Source: CAYGXH01 sp964354485 (GTDB lineage: Bacteria > Bacteroidota > Ignavibacteria > UBA10030 > SZUA-254). From it: 13,183 nt of DNA. The notes beneath the pieces were generated by a model. The model ran no database searches. It was given only the letters and a program-made list of their open reading frames with translations, and was not told the DNA's origin. Below, in pieces: positions 1-5,590 of the stretch (the first letter of the stretch is position 1; the number at the start of each line of letters is the position of its first letter). Where the stretch lies: positions 1-13,183 of the forward strand of contig CAYGZY010000108.1 of NCBI GenBank assembly GCA_964354485.1. Direction: 5' to 3'. The translations under genes were made by a program, and so were the position numbers.

Positions 1-161
1 ATATTCTTGGACGTGAGATAGCAACACTCATTAATGAGGAAAAGCAACCTGGTGAATACGAAATATTATGGAATTCCTATGCTACACCAAGCGGAGTGTA
101 TTATTATCGAATTATGGCTGGAGACTTTATTCAGACAAAGAAAATGTTGTTAATCCGATAG
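1..161 (+). CDS. C-terminal end of a T9SS-secreted protein (partial)
   Basis: Only the last 52 residues are in the window (reading frame from base 3, stop TAG at 159-161); the gene begins to the left. The fragment begins ILGREIATLINEEKQPGEYE and continues with the pattern W-N-(5)-PSGVYYYRI, two residues, D-F-I-Q-T-K-K-M, and ends LLIR. This is the usual layout of the type IX (Por) secretion C-terminal sorting domain: a GxEIxxL strand, a PSGVYxYR turn and strand, and a final TKKMxLxR strand. In this family the domain directs an exported protein across the outer membrane and is then removed or used for surface attachment. The function of the cargo cannot be told from the piece seen. No terminator with a T-run follows the stop; a large hairpin begins 22 bp downstream. 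Confidence 0.85.
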   Translation, partial: ILGREIATLINEEKQPGEYEILWNSYATPSGVYYYRIMAGDFIQTKKMLLIR

Positions 162-183
162 TCATTTGAAGGCTTATGATAAT

Positions 184-248
184 TGTGTGAGCCCGGACTC
201 CACGTCGAGATTGGTACCTCCCGCCAACTCTACAACCGGGCTCACACA
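184..248. repeat. 65-nt two-tiered inverted repeat / structured element
   Basis: Two perfect 13-base arms, TGTGTGAGCCCGG (184-196) and CCGGGCTCACACA (236-248), enclose 39 nt. Inside, GAG(A)TTGG (207-214) can pair with CCAACTC (224-230), with one bulged A at 210, leaving a 9-nt loop (215-223). The result is an outer 13-bp helix, an asymmetric internal loop (197-206 against 231-235) and an inner 7-bp helix. The loop contains ACCTCC, which resembles an anti-Shine-Dalgarno sequence on the plus strand; the complement carries GGGAGG. There is no T-run on either side, so it is not a normal intrinsic terminator. It could be a small structured RNA, a REP-like repeat or a short non-autonomous mobile element. 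The strand of action is unknown. Confidence 0.7.
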
Positions 249-314
249 GAATATTAAGCTCCAGTATCTACGTAACAGCTGATCTCATGCACATAATTGA
301 GTACATTAACACTT

Positions 315-342
315 TTGCTATCTCAGAGATATTTTGTATATT
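315..342 (+). promoter_or_regulatory. possible sigma-70-like promoter upstream of tRNA-Pro
   Basis: TTGCTA (315-320) and TATATT (337-342) are separated by 16 bp. The -10 box sits in a 13-base string, TATTTTGTATATT (330-342), that is found unchanged at the cmk promoter (12195-12207). If used, it would give a leader of over 120 nt before the tRNA, so the match may also be chance in AT-rich DNA. Confidence 0.3.
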
Positions 343-472
343 TTAGATGCAATTATAATCATTCAATCACTGCAAATATGTAAATTTTCGAATGTCCTTA
401 CCTGTATTGCAACCTGTAGTGAGGTGAATGAGCGGGGAAGGATGTTCCATTTTATATATGAAGTAACGTATT

Positions 473-547
473 CGGGGCGTGGCTCAGCCCGGCTAGAGCG
501 CTTGGTTCGGGACCAAGAGGTCGGCGGTTCAAATCCGCCCGCCCCGA
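473..547 (+). tRNA. tRNA-Pro (anticodon CGG)
   Basis: The 75-nt sequence folds as a complete cloverleaf: acceptor CGGGGCG (473-479) with CGCCCCG (540-546); D stem GCTC (482-485) with GAGC (496-499); anticodon stem CTTGG (501-505) with CCAAG (513-517); T stem GGCGG (523-527) with CCGCC (535-539) and loop TTCAAAT. The anticodon loop is TTCGGGA, giving anticodon CGG at 508-510, which reads the proline codon CCG. The C1-G72 pair and G37 are typical of bacterial tRNA-Pro. The discriminator is A547; CCA is not encoded (ACA follows), so it would be added after transcription. The 3' part is repeated 309 bp downstream, around a GIY-YIG nuclease gene. Confidence 0.95.
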
Positions 548-550
548 CAA
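518..550 (+). repeat. left copy of 33-bp tRNA direct repeat
   Basis: This covers the variable loop, T arm, 3' acceptor strand, discriminator and three further bases (CAA) of tRNA-Pro. It is identical over all 33 positions to 827-859; the base on each side differs. The repeat passes the mature tRNA end by three bases, so it is not explained merely by tRNA sequence conservation. Confidence 0.9.
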
Positions 551-556
551 AAAGCT

Positions 557-805
557 ATGGCATTTGTGGTTTACATTCTGCAAAGTGAAAAAACTAAACG
601 TTATTATGTTGGCCATACAGAAAATTTAGAGCGTAGAGTATTTGAACACAATAGTGGTAAAAGTATATCAACTAAGAATGGTGTACCGTGGAAGGTAGTG
701 CGAACAGAATATTTTCAAAGTCGTAAAGAAGCAATGTACAAAGAGAAACAGATTAAGAATCGTGGTATAGCACGATATTTGACAGATGTAGCGGTACACA
801 AATAG
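557..805 (+). CDS. small GIY-YIG endonuclease-like protein
   Basis: This 82-residue protein is essentially one GIY-YIG (UvrC N-terminal/URI type) nuclease domain. Visible parts are the first motif VVYIL (4-8), the second motif RYYVGHT (15-21) with the essential glycine at 19, the arginine helix ENLERRVFEHN (22-32) holding the candidate catalytic Arg26/Arg27, the PW motif (44-45), and the helix SRKEAMYKEKQIK (55-67) with Glu63 as the candidate metal-binding residue. Length matches stand-alone members of the family; there is no separate DNA-binding domain, so target choice is not evident. The ATG lies ten bases after the tRNA-Pro 3' end and has no Shine-Dalgarno sequence; its frame is open back into the tRNA. 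The TAG stop is supplied by the first bases of the partial tRNA copy. It may act as a homing-type nuclease acting on tRNA genes; that role is inferred from context. Confidence 0.85.
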   Translation: MAFVVYILQSEKTKRYYVGHTENLERRVFEHNSGKSISTKNGVPWKVVRTEYFQSRKEAMYKEKQIKNRGIARYLTDVAVHK

Positions 806-856
806 AGCGTGGCGCCTTTGGCGCCAAGGTCGGCGGTTCAAATCCGCCCGCCCCGA
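803..856 (+). pseudogene. partial tRNA-Pro copy with a replaced anticodon arm
   Basis: This segment aligns to tRNA-Pro 494-547 without gaps at a constant offset of 309. The end of the D arm (TAGAGCG) and everything from the variable loop to the discriminator are identical, 37 of 37 positions. The 17 nt in between (810-826) match at only 3 positions, yet have exactly the length of an anticodon arm. They form a perfect self-complementary hairpin, TGGCGCC-TTT-GGCGCCA, which can also be read as a 5-bp stem with a 7-nt loop CCTTTGG. The 5' acceptor strand and the 5' half of the D arm are missing, so it cannot fold as a full tRNA. It acts as the right border of the nuclease unit. Confidence 0.75.
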
Positions 857-859
857 CAA
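827..859 (+). repeat. right copy of 33-bp tRNA direct repeat
   Basis: Identical to 518-550. It closes the GIY-YIG unit; the sequence right after it (TGGAGGAAATAATAAG) is unrelated to that after the left copy. Confidence 0.9.
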
Positions 860-933
860 TGGAGGAAATAATAAGTTAACCGGGCAGTACGTTTTCTACA
901 ATATGACTCAAGATTTTCCCTCTCCATACTGAA

Positions 934-1350
934 ATGTCGCAAATCAACGTCCTCATCGTCGAAGATAACCCTGCTCACCAGAAGATCACGGAGTATATCC
1001 TAAAAAAAAATAATATCCCCGTCACAATTTTCGTTGTGCGCGACGGACAGGAAATTCTCGATTACCTTTATCGCAGGGAGCCCTATACCGACCTTCAAAA
1101 GTATCCTTTGCCGCACATAATTCTGCTCGACCTCAACCTACCGAAGAGAGACGGAAGGGAAGTACTGAAAATCATTAAAGAGGATTCGGCTCTTCAAAAG
1201 ATTCCGATCGTCGTAGTAAGTACATCCGACCGGGTAGAGGATGTCAGCTACGCCCGTCGCATGGGCGTAGTTGGGTACATCAGTAAATCGATCGGTTTTG
1301 ATAAGCTCAACGAAGAGCTGATTGGAATTCTCAAATATCTTGAACAGTAA
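934..1350 (+). CDS. single-domain response regulator, Rcp/CheY-like
   Basis: The 138-residue protein is a lone receiver (REC) domain. It shows the acidic pair Glu10-Asp11 after the first strand (LIVEDN), the phospho-acceptor Asp66 in LLDLNLPKRDG, the switch Ser96 in VVVSTS, and the invariant Lys118 in YISKS. The longer stretch between helix 2 and strand 3 (about 46-60) is typical of the Rcp1-like regulators that often work with PAS/GAF or phytochrome-type kinases. With no output domain it must act by protein contact or as a phosphate relay. No histidine kinase lies next to it; the large kinase at 7617 carries its own receiver. A weak promoter may lie in 876-902. There is no clear ribosome binding site before the ATG. 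A short inverted repeat separates it from der. Confidence 0.92.
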   Translation: MSQINVLIVEDNPAHQKITEYILKKNNIPVTIFVVRDGQEILDYLYRREPYTDLQKYPLPHIILLDLNLPKRDGREVLKIIKEDSALQKIPIVVVSTSDRVEDVSYARRMGVVGYISKSIGFDKLNEELIGILKYLEQ

Positions 1351-1361
1351 GGACACCTGCC

Positions 1362-1388
1362 ATTTCCGTTGGAAGTCGGGACGGAAAT
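1362..1388. repeat. 8-bp inverted repeat between the response regulator and der
   Basis: ATTTCCGT (1362-1369) pairs perfectly with ACGGAAAT (1381-1388) around an 11-nt loop. No T-run follows, so termination is doubtful. A near copy of the right arm, ACGGAATT (1401-1408), lies just before the der start, so the left arm could pair with either. It may be a weak regulatory hairpin or chance. Confidence 0.35.
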
Positions 1389-1412
1389 TCGTATTATTAA
1401 ACGGAATTTAAA

Positions 1413-2720
1413 ATGAATATCCTCGCAATCATTGGCCGCCCGAACGTGGGTAAGTCGACTCTGTTCAACCGTATCGTCGGTGAACGGCACGCAATAGTGC
1501 ATGATGACCCGGGCGTCACGAGGGACCGGCACTATGCATCGGCCGAATGGGCTGGTAAAAAATTTACCCTTATCGATACCGGGGGGTACGTGCCTGATTC
1601 GACTAATGTTTTTGAGCAGGCTATCAGGGAGCAGGCACAGATGGCCATCGAAGAAGCAGATGCCGTTCTCTTCATGGTCGACGCTACTGCGGGAATAACT
1701 CCTCTCGATGTAGAACTTGCAAAAATTCTGCGACGCGCACAGAAAAAAATTTTCGTCGTTGTCAATAAAGTAGACAGTGAAACAAGGGAGCCGGAGGTTT
1801 CACAATTTTACACACTCGGCCTGAATGATCCATTATCAATTTCAGCTCTGGGCGGACGGAAAATCGGCGATTTTCTCGATGCAGTCACAGCTTCCTTCCC
1901 CGCACAGAGCGGTGAAGAGGAAGTAGACGTCAGAATAAAAATTGCCATCATCGGAAAACCCAACGTGGGTAAGTCGTCGTTCGTGAATGCTCTCCTCGGG
2001 AAAATGCGCAATATTGTAACTGATGTTCCGGGCACAACCCGCGATTCAATCGATTCTGTCGTGAGGTATCAGGACGAGGAAGTGGTACTGATCGACACCG
2101 CCGGATTGCGGCGGCGGAGCCGGATCAAAGAGAATATCGAGTTCTACAGTACCTTAAGAGCATTGAAGAGTATTGATCGGTGCGATGTCGCGGTTCTCAT
2201 GGCGGATGCTTCTGCAGGCATCGACAAGCAGGACCTGCGGATACTCGATGCCACCGTTGAGCGGAAGTGCGGTGTTATCATAGCAGTTAATAAGTGGGAT
2301 ACAATCGAAAAGGATGATCTGACAGCCAGAGAATTCGAAAAGGCAATAAAAATATTTTTGCGTATCCATGATTACATTCCGGTCATTTTTATATCAGCCC
2401 TCACGAAACAACGTATCTTCAAAGTCATCGATCTGGCAAAAGAGGTTTTTTCGGAAAAGATAAAACGGGTCGAGACAAATAAACTCAATAAATTTCTTCT
2501 GCGCGAGATCGAAGACAAACCTCCGTCGTCAAAATCCGGCAGAGAGATCAGTATTAAATACATTACACAGGTGAAATCGAATCCCCCGGCATTCAGTTTC
2601 TTCACGAATGTACCTTCTATGATAGAAGAATCCTACAAGCGGTTTCTCGAAGGGAGAATTCGCAGGCATTTCGGATTCCGGGGTGTCCCGCTGACATTGT
2701 ACTTCAAAAAGAAAAGCTGA
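1413..2720 (+). CDS. der: ribosome-assembly GTPase Der (EngA)
   Basis: Der is a GTPase with two G domains in tandem that binds the 50S subunit and is needed for its maturation. All expected parts are present in 435 residues, the usual length. The first G domain has GRPNVGKST (8-16), DTGG (55-58) and NKVD (118-121). The second has GKPNVGKSS (181-189), DTAG (228-231) and NKWD (293-296). A C-terminal KH-like domain (about 355-433) ends in GFRGVPLTLYFKKKS, a typical Der ending. The ATG is chosen because the G1 motif begins seven residues later, as in relatives; only a weak GGA lies before it. The gene is 62 bp after the response regulator and 300 bp before rel, which has its own promoter. Confidence 0.98.
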   Translation: MNILAIIGRPNVGKSTLFNRIVGERHAIVHDDPGVTRDRHYASAEWAGKKFTLIDTGGYVPDSTNVFEQAIREQAQMAIEEADAVLFMVDATAGITPLDVELAKILRRAQKKIFVVVNKVDSETREPEVSQFYTLGLNDPLSISALGGRKIGDFLDAVTASFPAQSGEEEVDVRIKIAIIGKPNVGKSSFVNALLGKMRNIVTDVPGTTRDSIDSVVRYQDEEVVLIDTAGLRRRSRIKENIEFYSTLRALKSIDRCDVAVLMADASAGIDKQDLRILDATVERKCGVIIAVNKWDTIEKDDLTAREFEKAIKIFLRIHDYIPVIFISALTKQRIFKVIDLAKEVFSEKIKRVETNKLNKFLLREIEDKPPSSKSGREISIKYITQVKSNPPAFSFFTNVPSMIEESYKRFLEGRIRRHFGFRGVPLTLYFKKKS

Positions 2721-2749
2721 AACTGCACTAAGAGCGCCATATCCTGCGG

Positions 2750-2923
2750 TTATTCCTGCCCCCGCATTCGTCTCAGATATAGAAATGCCCGAAAGATCGT
2801 CTTTAGAGATTCAATCCATTCCCGAATTCTGCCTTGCGGACGAATGGTCTGAGCCAATGCTATTCTTCCCATAAAATCTCTTATCATGATATTTAACGAT
2901 CGGACGCTTGACATTTTTGCCAT
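2750..2923 (-). CDS. candidate 57-residue basic protein (doubtful)
   Basis: In the 300-bp gap between der and rel, the minus strand has an open frame ATG (2923-2921) to TAA (2752-2750). The product begins MAKMSSVRSLNIMIRDFMGR and is strongly basic (10 Arg, 3 Lys against 4 acidic residues). Its second half reads like an amphipathic helix with a short hydrophobic patch (IFRAFLYL). Later in-frame ATGs exist at 2914, 2887 and 2872; the last has AAGAGA upstream. I do not recognise a family. A 57-codon frame in 300 bp is not rare by chance, and the rel promoter overlaps its start, so it may be spurious or a decayed remnant. Confidence 0.2.
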   Translation of the reverse strand: MAKMSSVRSLNIMIRDFMGRIALAQTIRPQGRIREWIESLKTIFRAFLYLRRMRGQE

Positions 2924-2936
2924 ATCCCGTTATATT
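2908..2936 (+). promoter_or_regulatory. near-consensus sigma-70 promoter for rel
   Basis: TTGACA (2908-2913) is a perfect -35 box, followed after exactly 17 bp by TATATT (2931-2936). Transcription would start near 2943, leaving a leader of about 78 nt before the rel ATG at 3021. It is the strongest promoter-like signal in the window and shares its -10 box with the cmk promoter. Confidence 0.7.
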
Positions 2937-2992
2937 CCAATAAGCAAGTTCAGAATTTTAAGGCACTTATATCAAACTGGAATTATCGGTTT

Positions 2993-3006
2993 TTTCGGAT
3001 CCGAAA
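2993..3006. promoter_or_regulatory. 14-bp perfect palindrome in the rel leader
   Basis: TTTCGGATCCGAAA is fully palindromic and ends 14 bp before the rel start codon. In RNA it can form a 5-bp stem with a GAUC loop beside the ribosome-binding area, where no Shine-Dalgarno sequence is seen; in DNA it could be an operator for a dimeric regulator. No second copy was noticed. Function is a guess. Confidence 0.4.
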
Positions 3007-3020
3007 GCTGATCTAAACGC

Positions 3021-5204
3021 ATGAGAGACGGCACATATAAAAGGAAACTCGATGACCTACTGGCAGTCTGCCGGAAAAATCTTTATGCTGTCAACGAGGA
3101 TCTTATCCGGCGGGCTTTTCAGTTCAGTCTGGAAGCTCACAGGAACGATATGCGCGCTTCGGGGGATCCGTTCTTCAATCATCCGTTTGAAGTAGCTATG
3201 ATAGTGGCTAAGGAGATACCGCTCGATGATGTATCGGTAGCAGCTGCGCTCATGCACGACGTTGCGGAAGACACGGAATTCACGATCAAGGACATCCGCC
3301 ACGAATTCGGCGATGCGGTTGCGGAGATTGTCGACGGCGCCACGAAAATATCCGATATCTTCCGGAGTCATGAGGTAACAGAAACTGAAAATTACAGGAA
3401 GATGCTTCTCTCTATGGTGAACGACATCCGTGTCATGTTGCTGAAGTTCGCCGATCGTCTTCACAATATGCGCACGCTGGAGTACCTACCGAAGGAAAAG
3501 CAGATCCGGCTCGCCAAGGAAACTCTCGATATCTACGCGCCGTTCGCGCACCGGTTCGGTTTAGCAAAAATAAAGTGGGAGCTGGAGGATCTCTCCTTCA
3601 AGTACCTTTATCCTCCCGACTATGAAGAACTCGCATCGAAATTGAAAGCCAAACGGAAGGAACGGGAGATCTACATCAGGAAGTTCATACAACCGGTCGA
3701 AATGCGATTTAAAGAAGAGGGGATGAAGTTTGAAATAGAAGGACGCCCGAAACACCTGTACAGCATTTTCCACAAGATGAAAGTAAGGGGAAAACCCCTC
3801 GAAGAGATCTACGATCTCTTTGCCGTTCGGATTATCCTTGATACAGAAAAACCGAATGATTGTTTTACGGCATACGGTATTATCACCTCCATCTACATGC
3901 CGATCCCCGAGAGGTTCAAGAACTACATATCCGTACCGAAGAAGAACGGGTACCAATCAATCCATGCGACAGTCGTGGGCCCTGACGGCAAAATGGTAGA
4001 GATACAGATCCGCACGCAGGGGATGCATGAAATTGCGGAAAAAGGCGTCGCAGCGCACTGGAGATACAAAGAAAATGTCACGAGACTCGACGAAGAGCTT
4101 GAAAATTGGATCTCGTGGGTGCGGGAGCTGTTTGAGCGCGGCGACAGCGAGGCGCACGATAAGCAGTTCATGGAAAGTTTCAAACTCACCCTCTACCAGG
4201 ATGAAATCTACCTCTTCACGCCAAAAGGGGAATTGAAAATTCTTCCCAAAGGCGCTTCGCCTATCGATTTCGCTTACGCCGTGCACAGCAAAGTCGGCGA
4301 TCATTGCCTCAGCGCCAAGGTAAACGGAAAAATCGTGCCGCTCAATCATCAGCTCCTGAGCGGCGATCAGGTTGAAATCATCACATCGAAGAATCAGTCG
4401 CCGAAAGCCGACTGGGAACAGATTGTAGTCACGCATAAAGCGAAGACGCACATACGGCGTTGGATGAAGGAAGAGGAGCGTAAAGAAATTGAAAGCGGGA
4501 AAGAGACGTGGGACAAGCGTACAAGAAAATTCCGCCTTCACATCAATCCCGACGATCTCCTTGTTTACCTCCACGCCCTGAAGATTGAAGATCTGAAAGA
4601 TTTCTACGTGAAGATTCACAAAGGGGAGCTAAATCCCGATACTGTGATTCACGAAATTGAAATGCATCTGAGACAACCGGAAGGAGAAACTCTTAAGGAA
4701 CAGAAGAGCGCCGGATTTTTTGACCGTGTGCTTCATACCGCCCGAAGTATCACGGGTGGCATCACACTCTTCGGAACCAAGGATAATATCCTGCACGGTT
4801 ATGCAAAATGCTGCAATCCTATTCCCGGTGACGATATCATCGGTTTTGTCACAATGGGGGAGGGAATCAAGGTACACATTCGGGATTGTGCGAATTTTCG
4901 GAAAATGACTGAGCATGAATCACAGAGAGTAGTGGAAATATCATGGCCTGCCACAAGCACGGGCGAGTACATCGTTCCGATCTACCTTGCGGGGGAAGAC
5001 CGGCCGGGGATGCTCAGTGATGTCACTCATTCCATTTCAACGTACCAGAATACAAACATCCGGACGGTGAAGATTGATACCAAGGATAAAATGTTTGAAG
5101 GAACAATCATGGTCATTGTAAAAGACAAGATACACCTTGAGAGAATTATTGAAAAAATCCGTAAGATACCGGGTGTCATGGTTGCAAAACGTCTGACAGA
5201 GTAA
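3021..5204 (+). CDS. rel: bifunctional (p)ppGpp synthetase/hydrolase (RelA/SpoT family)
   Basis: This long RSH protein (727 residues) makes and breaks (p)ppGpp, the stringent-response alarmone. The hydrolase (HD) domain, about 25-200, keeps the metal ligands His54, His79-Asp80 and Asp144 (FADRLHNM), plus Glu83-Asp84, so hydrolysis should be active. The synthetase domain, about 240-350, has GRPKHLYSIFHKM (241-253), Asp265 in IYDLFAVR, NGYQSIH (309-315) and Glu327 in VEIQIRT. TGS follows at about 395-457 (IYLFTPKGE), then a helical region, the zinc-finger/CC region with Cys597, Cys598, His619 and Cys623, and an ACT domain at about 650-725. The family's RxKD motif reads RFKN here (298-301). It begins the run rel-HU-ruvX-mtgA. 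There is no clear Shine-Dalgarno sequence; a palindrome lies just before the ATG. Confidence 0.97.
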   Translation: MRDGTYKRKLDDLLAVCRKNLYAVNEDLIRRAFQFSLEAHRNDMRASGDPFFNHPFEVAMIVAKEIPLDDVSVAAALMHDVAEDTEFTIKDIRHEFGDAVAEIVDGATKISDIFRSHEVTETENYRKMLLSMVNDIRVMLLKFADRLHNMRTLEYLPKEKQIRLAKETLDIYAPFAHRFGLAKIKWELEDLSFKYLYPPDYEELASKLKAKRKEREIYIRKFIQPVEMRFKEEGMKFEIEGRPKHLYSIFHKMKVRGKPLEEIYDLFAVRIILDTEKPNDCFTAYGIITSIYMPIPERFKNYISVPKKNGYQSIHATVVGPDGKMVEIQIRTQGMHEIAEKGVAAHWRYKENVTRLDEELENWISWVRELFERGDSEAHDKQFMESFKLTLYQDEIYLFTPKGELKILPKGASPIDFAYAVHSKVGDHCLSAKVNGKIVPLNHQLLSGDQVEIITSKNQSPKADWEQIVVTHKAKTHIRRWMKEEERKEIESGKETWDKRTRKFRLHINPDDLLVYLHALKIEDLKDFYVKIHKGELNPDTVIHEIEMHLRQPEGETLKEQKSAGFFDRVLHTARSITGGITLFGTKDNILHGYAKCCNPIPGDDIIGFVTMGEGIKVHIRDCANFRKMTEHESQRVVEISWPATSTGEYIVPIYLAGEDRPGMLSDVTHSISTYQNTNIRTVKIDTKDKMFEGTIMVIVKDKIHLERIIEKIRKIPGVMVAKRLTE

Positions 5205-5224
5205 AACGAGGAGAACACTTTAGT

Positions 5225-5575
5225 ATGAATACAATCCCCAAAACCTACACAAAGCGCGATATAACTAAACGGGTCGCTGAGGCCGCGCATGCCGAAATGA
5301 GCGTTGCTGCTGCCTATGTGAACCATGTTTTCACAGCGATCCGGGAGATCATGATGAGCGCCGATCCTGCATTGAGGATTGAAGTCCGTGATTTTGGCGT
5401 GCTTGAAGTGAAGCCGACGAAATCGAAACCGAAAGCGCGTAATCCAAGATCGGGAGAGGTGATTTACGTGCCGCCGCGCCGGAAAACGCACTTCAAGCCG
5501 AGCAAGCTCCTCAAGAAATTTCTTTCCCAGCCGCTCGATGGGCGCAAAACAACCGTCACGCCGCCTGTCGGTTGA
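5225..5575 (+). CDS. HU/IHF-family DNA-binding protein
   Basis: This 116-residue protein has the HU/IHF fold: N-terminal helices (TKRDITKRVAEAAHAEMSVA, 9-28, and on to about 45), the strand pair RIEVRDFGVLEV (51-62), a basic beta-arm with RNPRSGE (72-78) whose Pro74 is the expected DNA-intercalating residue, and the closing helix PSKLLKKFL (92-100). Such proteins dimerise and bend DNA in the nucleoid. It is longer than the usual ~90-100 residues, with a tail (101-116) that looks disordered. GAGGAG at 5208-5213 is a good ribosome binding site. It lies 20 bp after rel and 15 bp before ruvX, so it is probably co-transcribed. Whether it pairs with a partner subunit, as IHF does, cannot be told. 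Confidence 0.92.
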   Translation: MNTIPKTYTKRDITKRVAEAAHAEMSVAAAYVNHVFTAIREIMMSADPALRIEVRDFGVLEVKPTKSKPKARNPRSGEVIYVPPRRKTHFKPSKLLKKFLSQPLDGRKTTVTPPVG

Positions 5576-5590
5576 GGTAACTGACCACCC

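Larger units (their letters stand above)
162..472. other. 311-bp non-coding stretch before the tRNA gene
   Basis: No credible protein gene was found on either strand; the only long open frame runs from a TTG straight through the tRNA gene and is not believed. The stretch holds the 65-nt hairpin element at 184-248 and a promoter-like pair at 315-342. Just before the tRNA, TATATATG (453-460) fits five of the six fixed positions of the Bacteroidota -7 element TAnnTTTG and may serve the tRNA, but no good upstream partner box was seen. Confidence 0.5.
551..859 (+). mobile_element. 309-bp GIY-YIG unit inserted at the tRNA-Pro 3' end (putative)
   Basis: A perfect 33-bp direct repeat (518-550 and 827-859) brackets a single small nuclease gene. 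A second block, TAGAGCG, is repeated with the same 309-bp offset (494-500 and 803-809). The unit therefore consists of a 249-bp nuclease ORF plus a partial tRNA copy, with only six bases between the end of the tRNA-side repeat and the start codon. This resembles the attL/attR layout of elements that insert into tRNA genes and restore them, but there is no integrase and the unit is far smaller than a genomic island. Calling it mobile is inference from the duplicated target and the nuclease family. Confidence 0.5.

Noticed and set aside
184..248. Intrinsic terminator of the T9SS gene
   Set aside because: The loop region is 39 nt, there is no T-run on either strand, and the helix is two-tiered.
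184..248. Integron attC site
   Set aside because: The arms lack the RYYYAAC and GTTRRRY core sites, and no integrase or cassette array is near.
334..588. 84-codon open frame from a TTG through the tRNA gene
   Set aside because: It runs through the whole tRNA-Pro and into the nuclease gene in another frame; its product contains the typical translated-tRNA peptide.
803..856. Second functional tRNA gene
   Set aside because: The 5' acceptor strand and 5' D arm are missing, and position 33 of the putative anticodon loop would be C, not T.
668..859. 63-codon minus-strand frame across the nuclease unit
   Set aside because: It is antisense to the GIY-YIG gene and the tRNA copy, and starts inside the repeat.
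473..859. Integrative genomic island at the tRNA gene
   Set aside because: There is no integrase, the repeats are only 309 bp apart, and the content is one small nuclease gene.
2721..3020. Riboswitch in the rel leader
   Set aside because: Only a short palindrome was seen; no known aptamer pattern was recognised in the leader of about 78 nt.
3957..4619. 220-codon minus-strand frame inside rel
   Set aside because: It is a shadow of the strongly supported rel gene and shows no recognisable protein motif.
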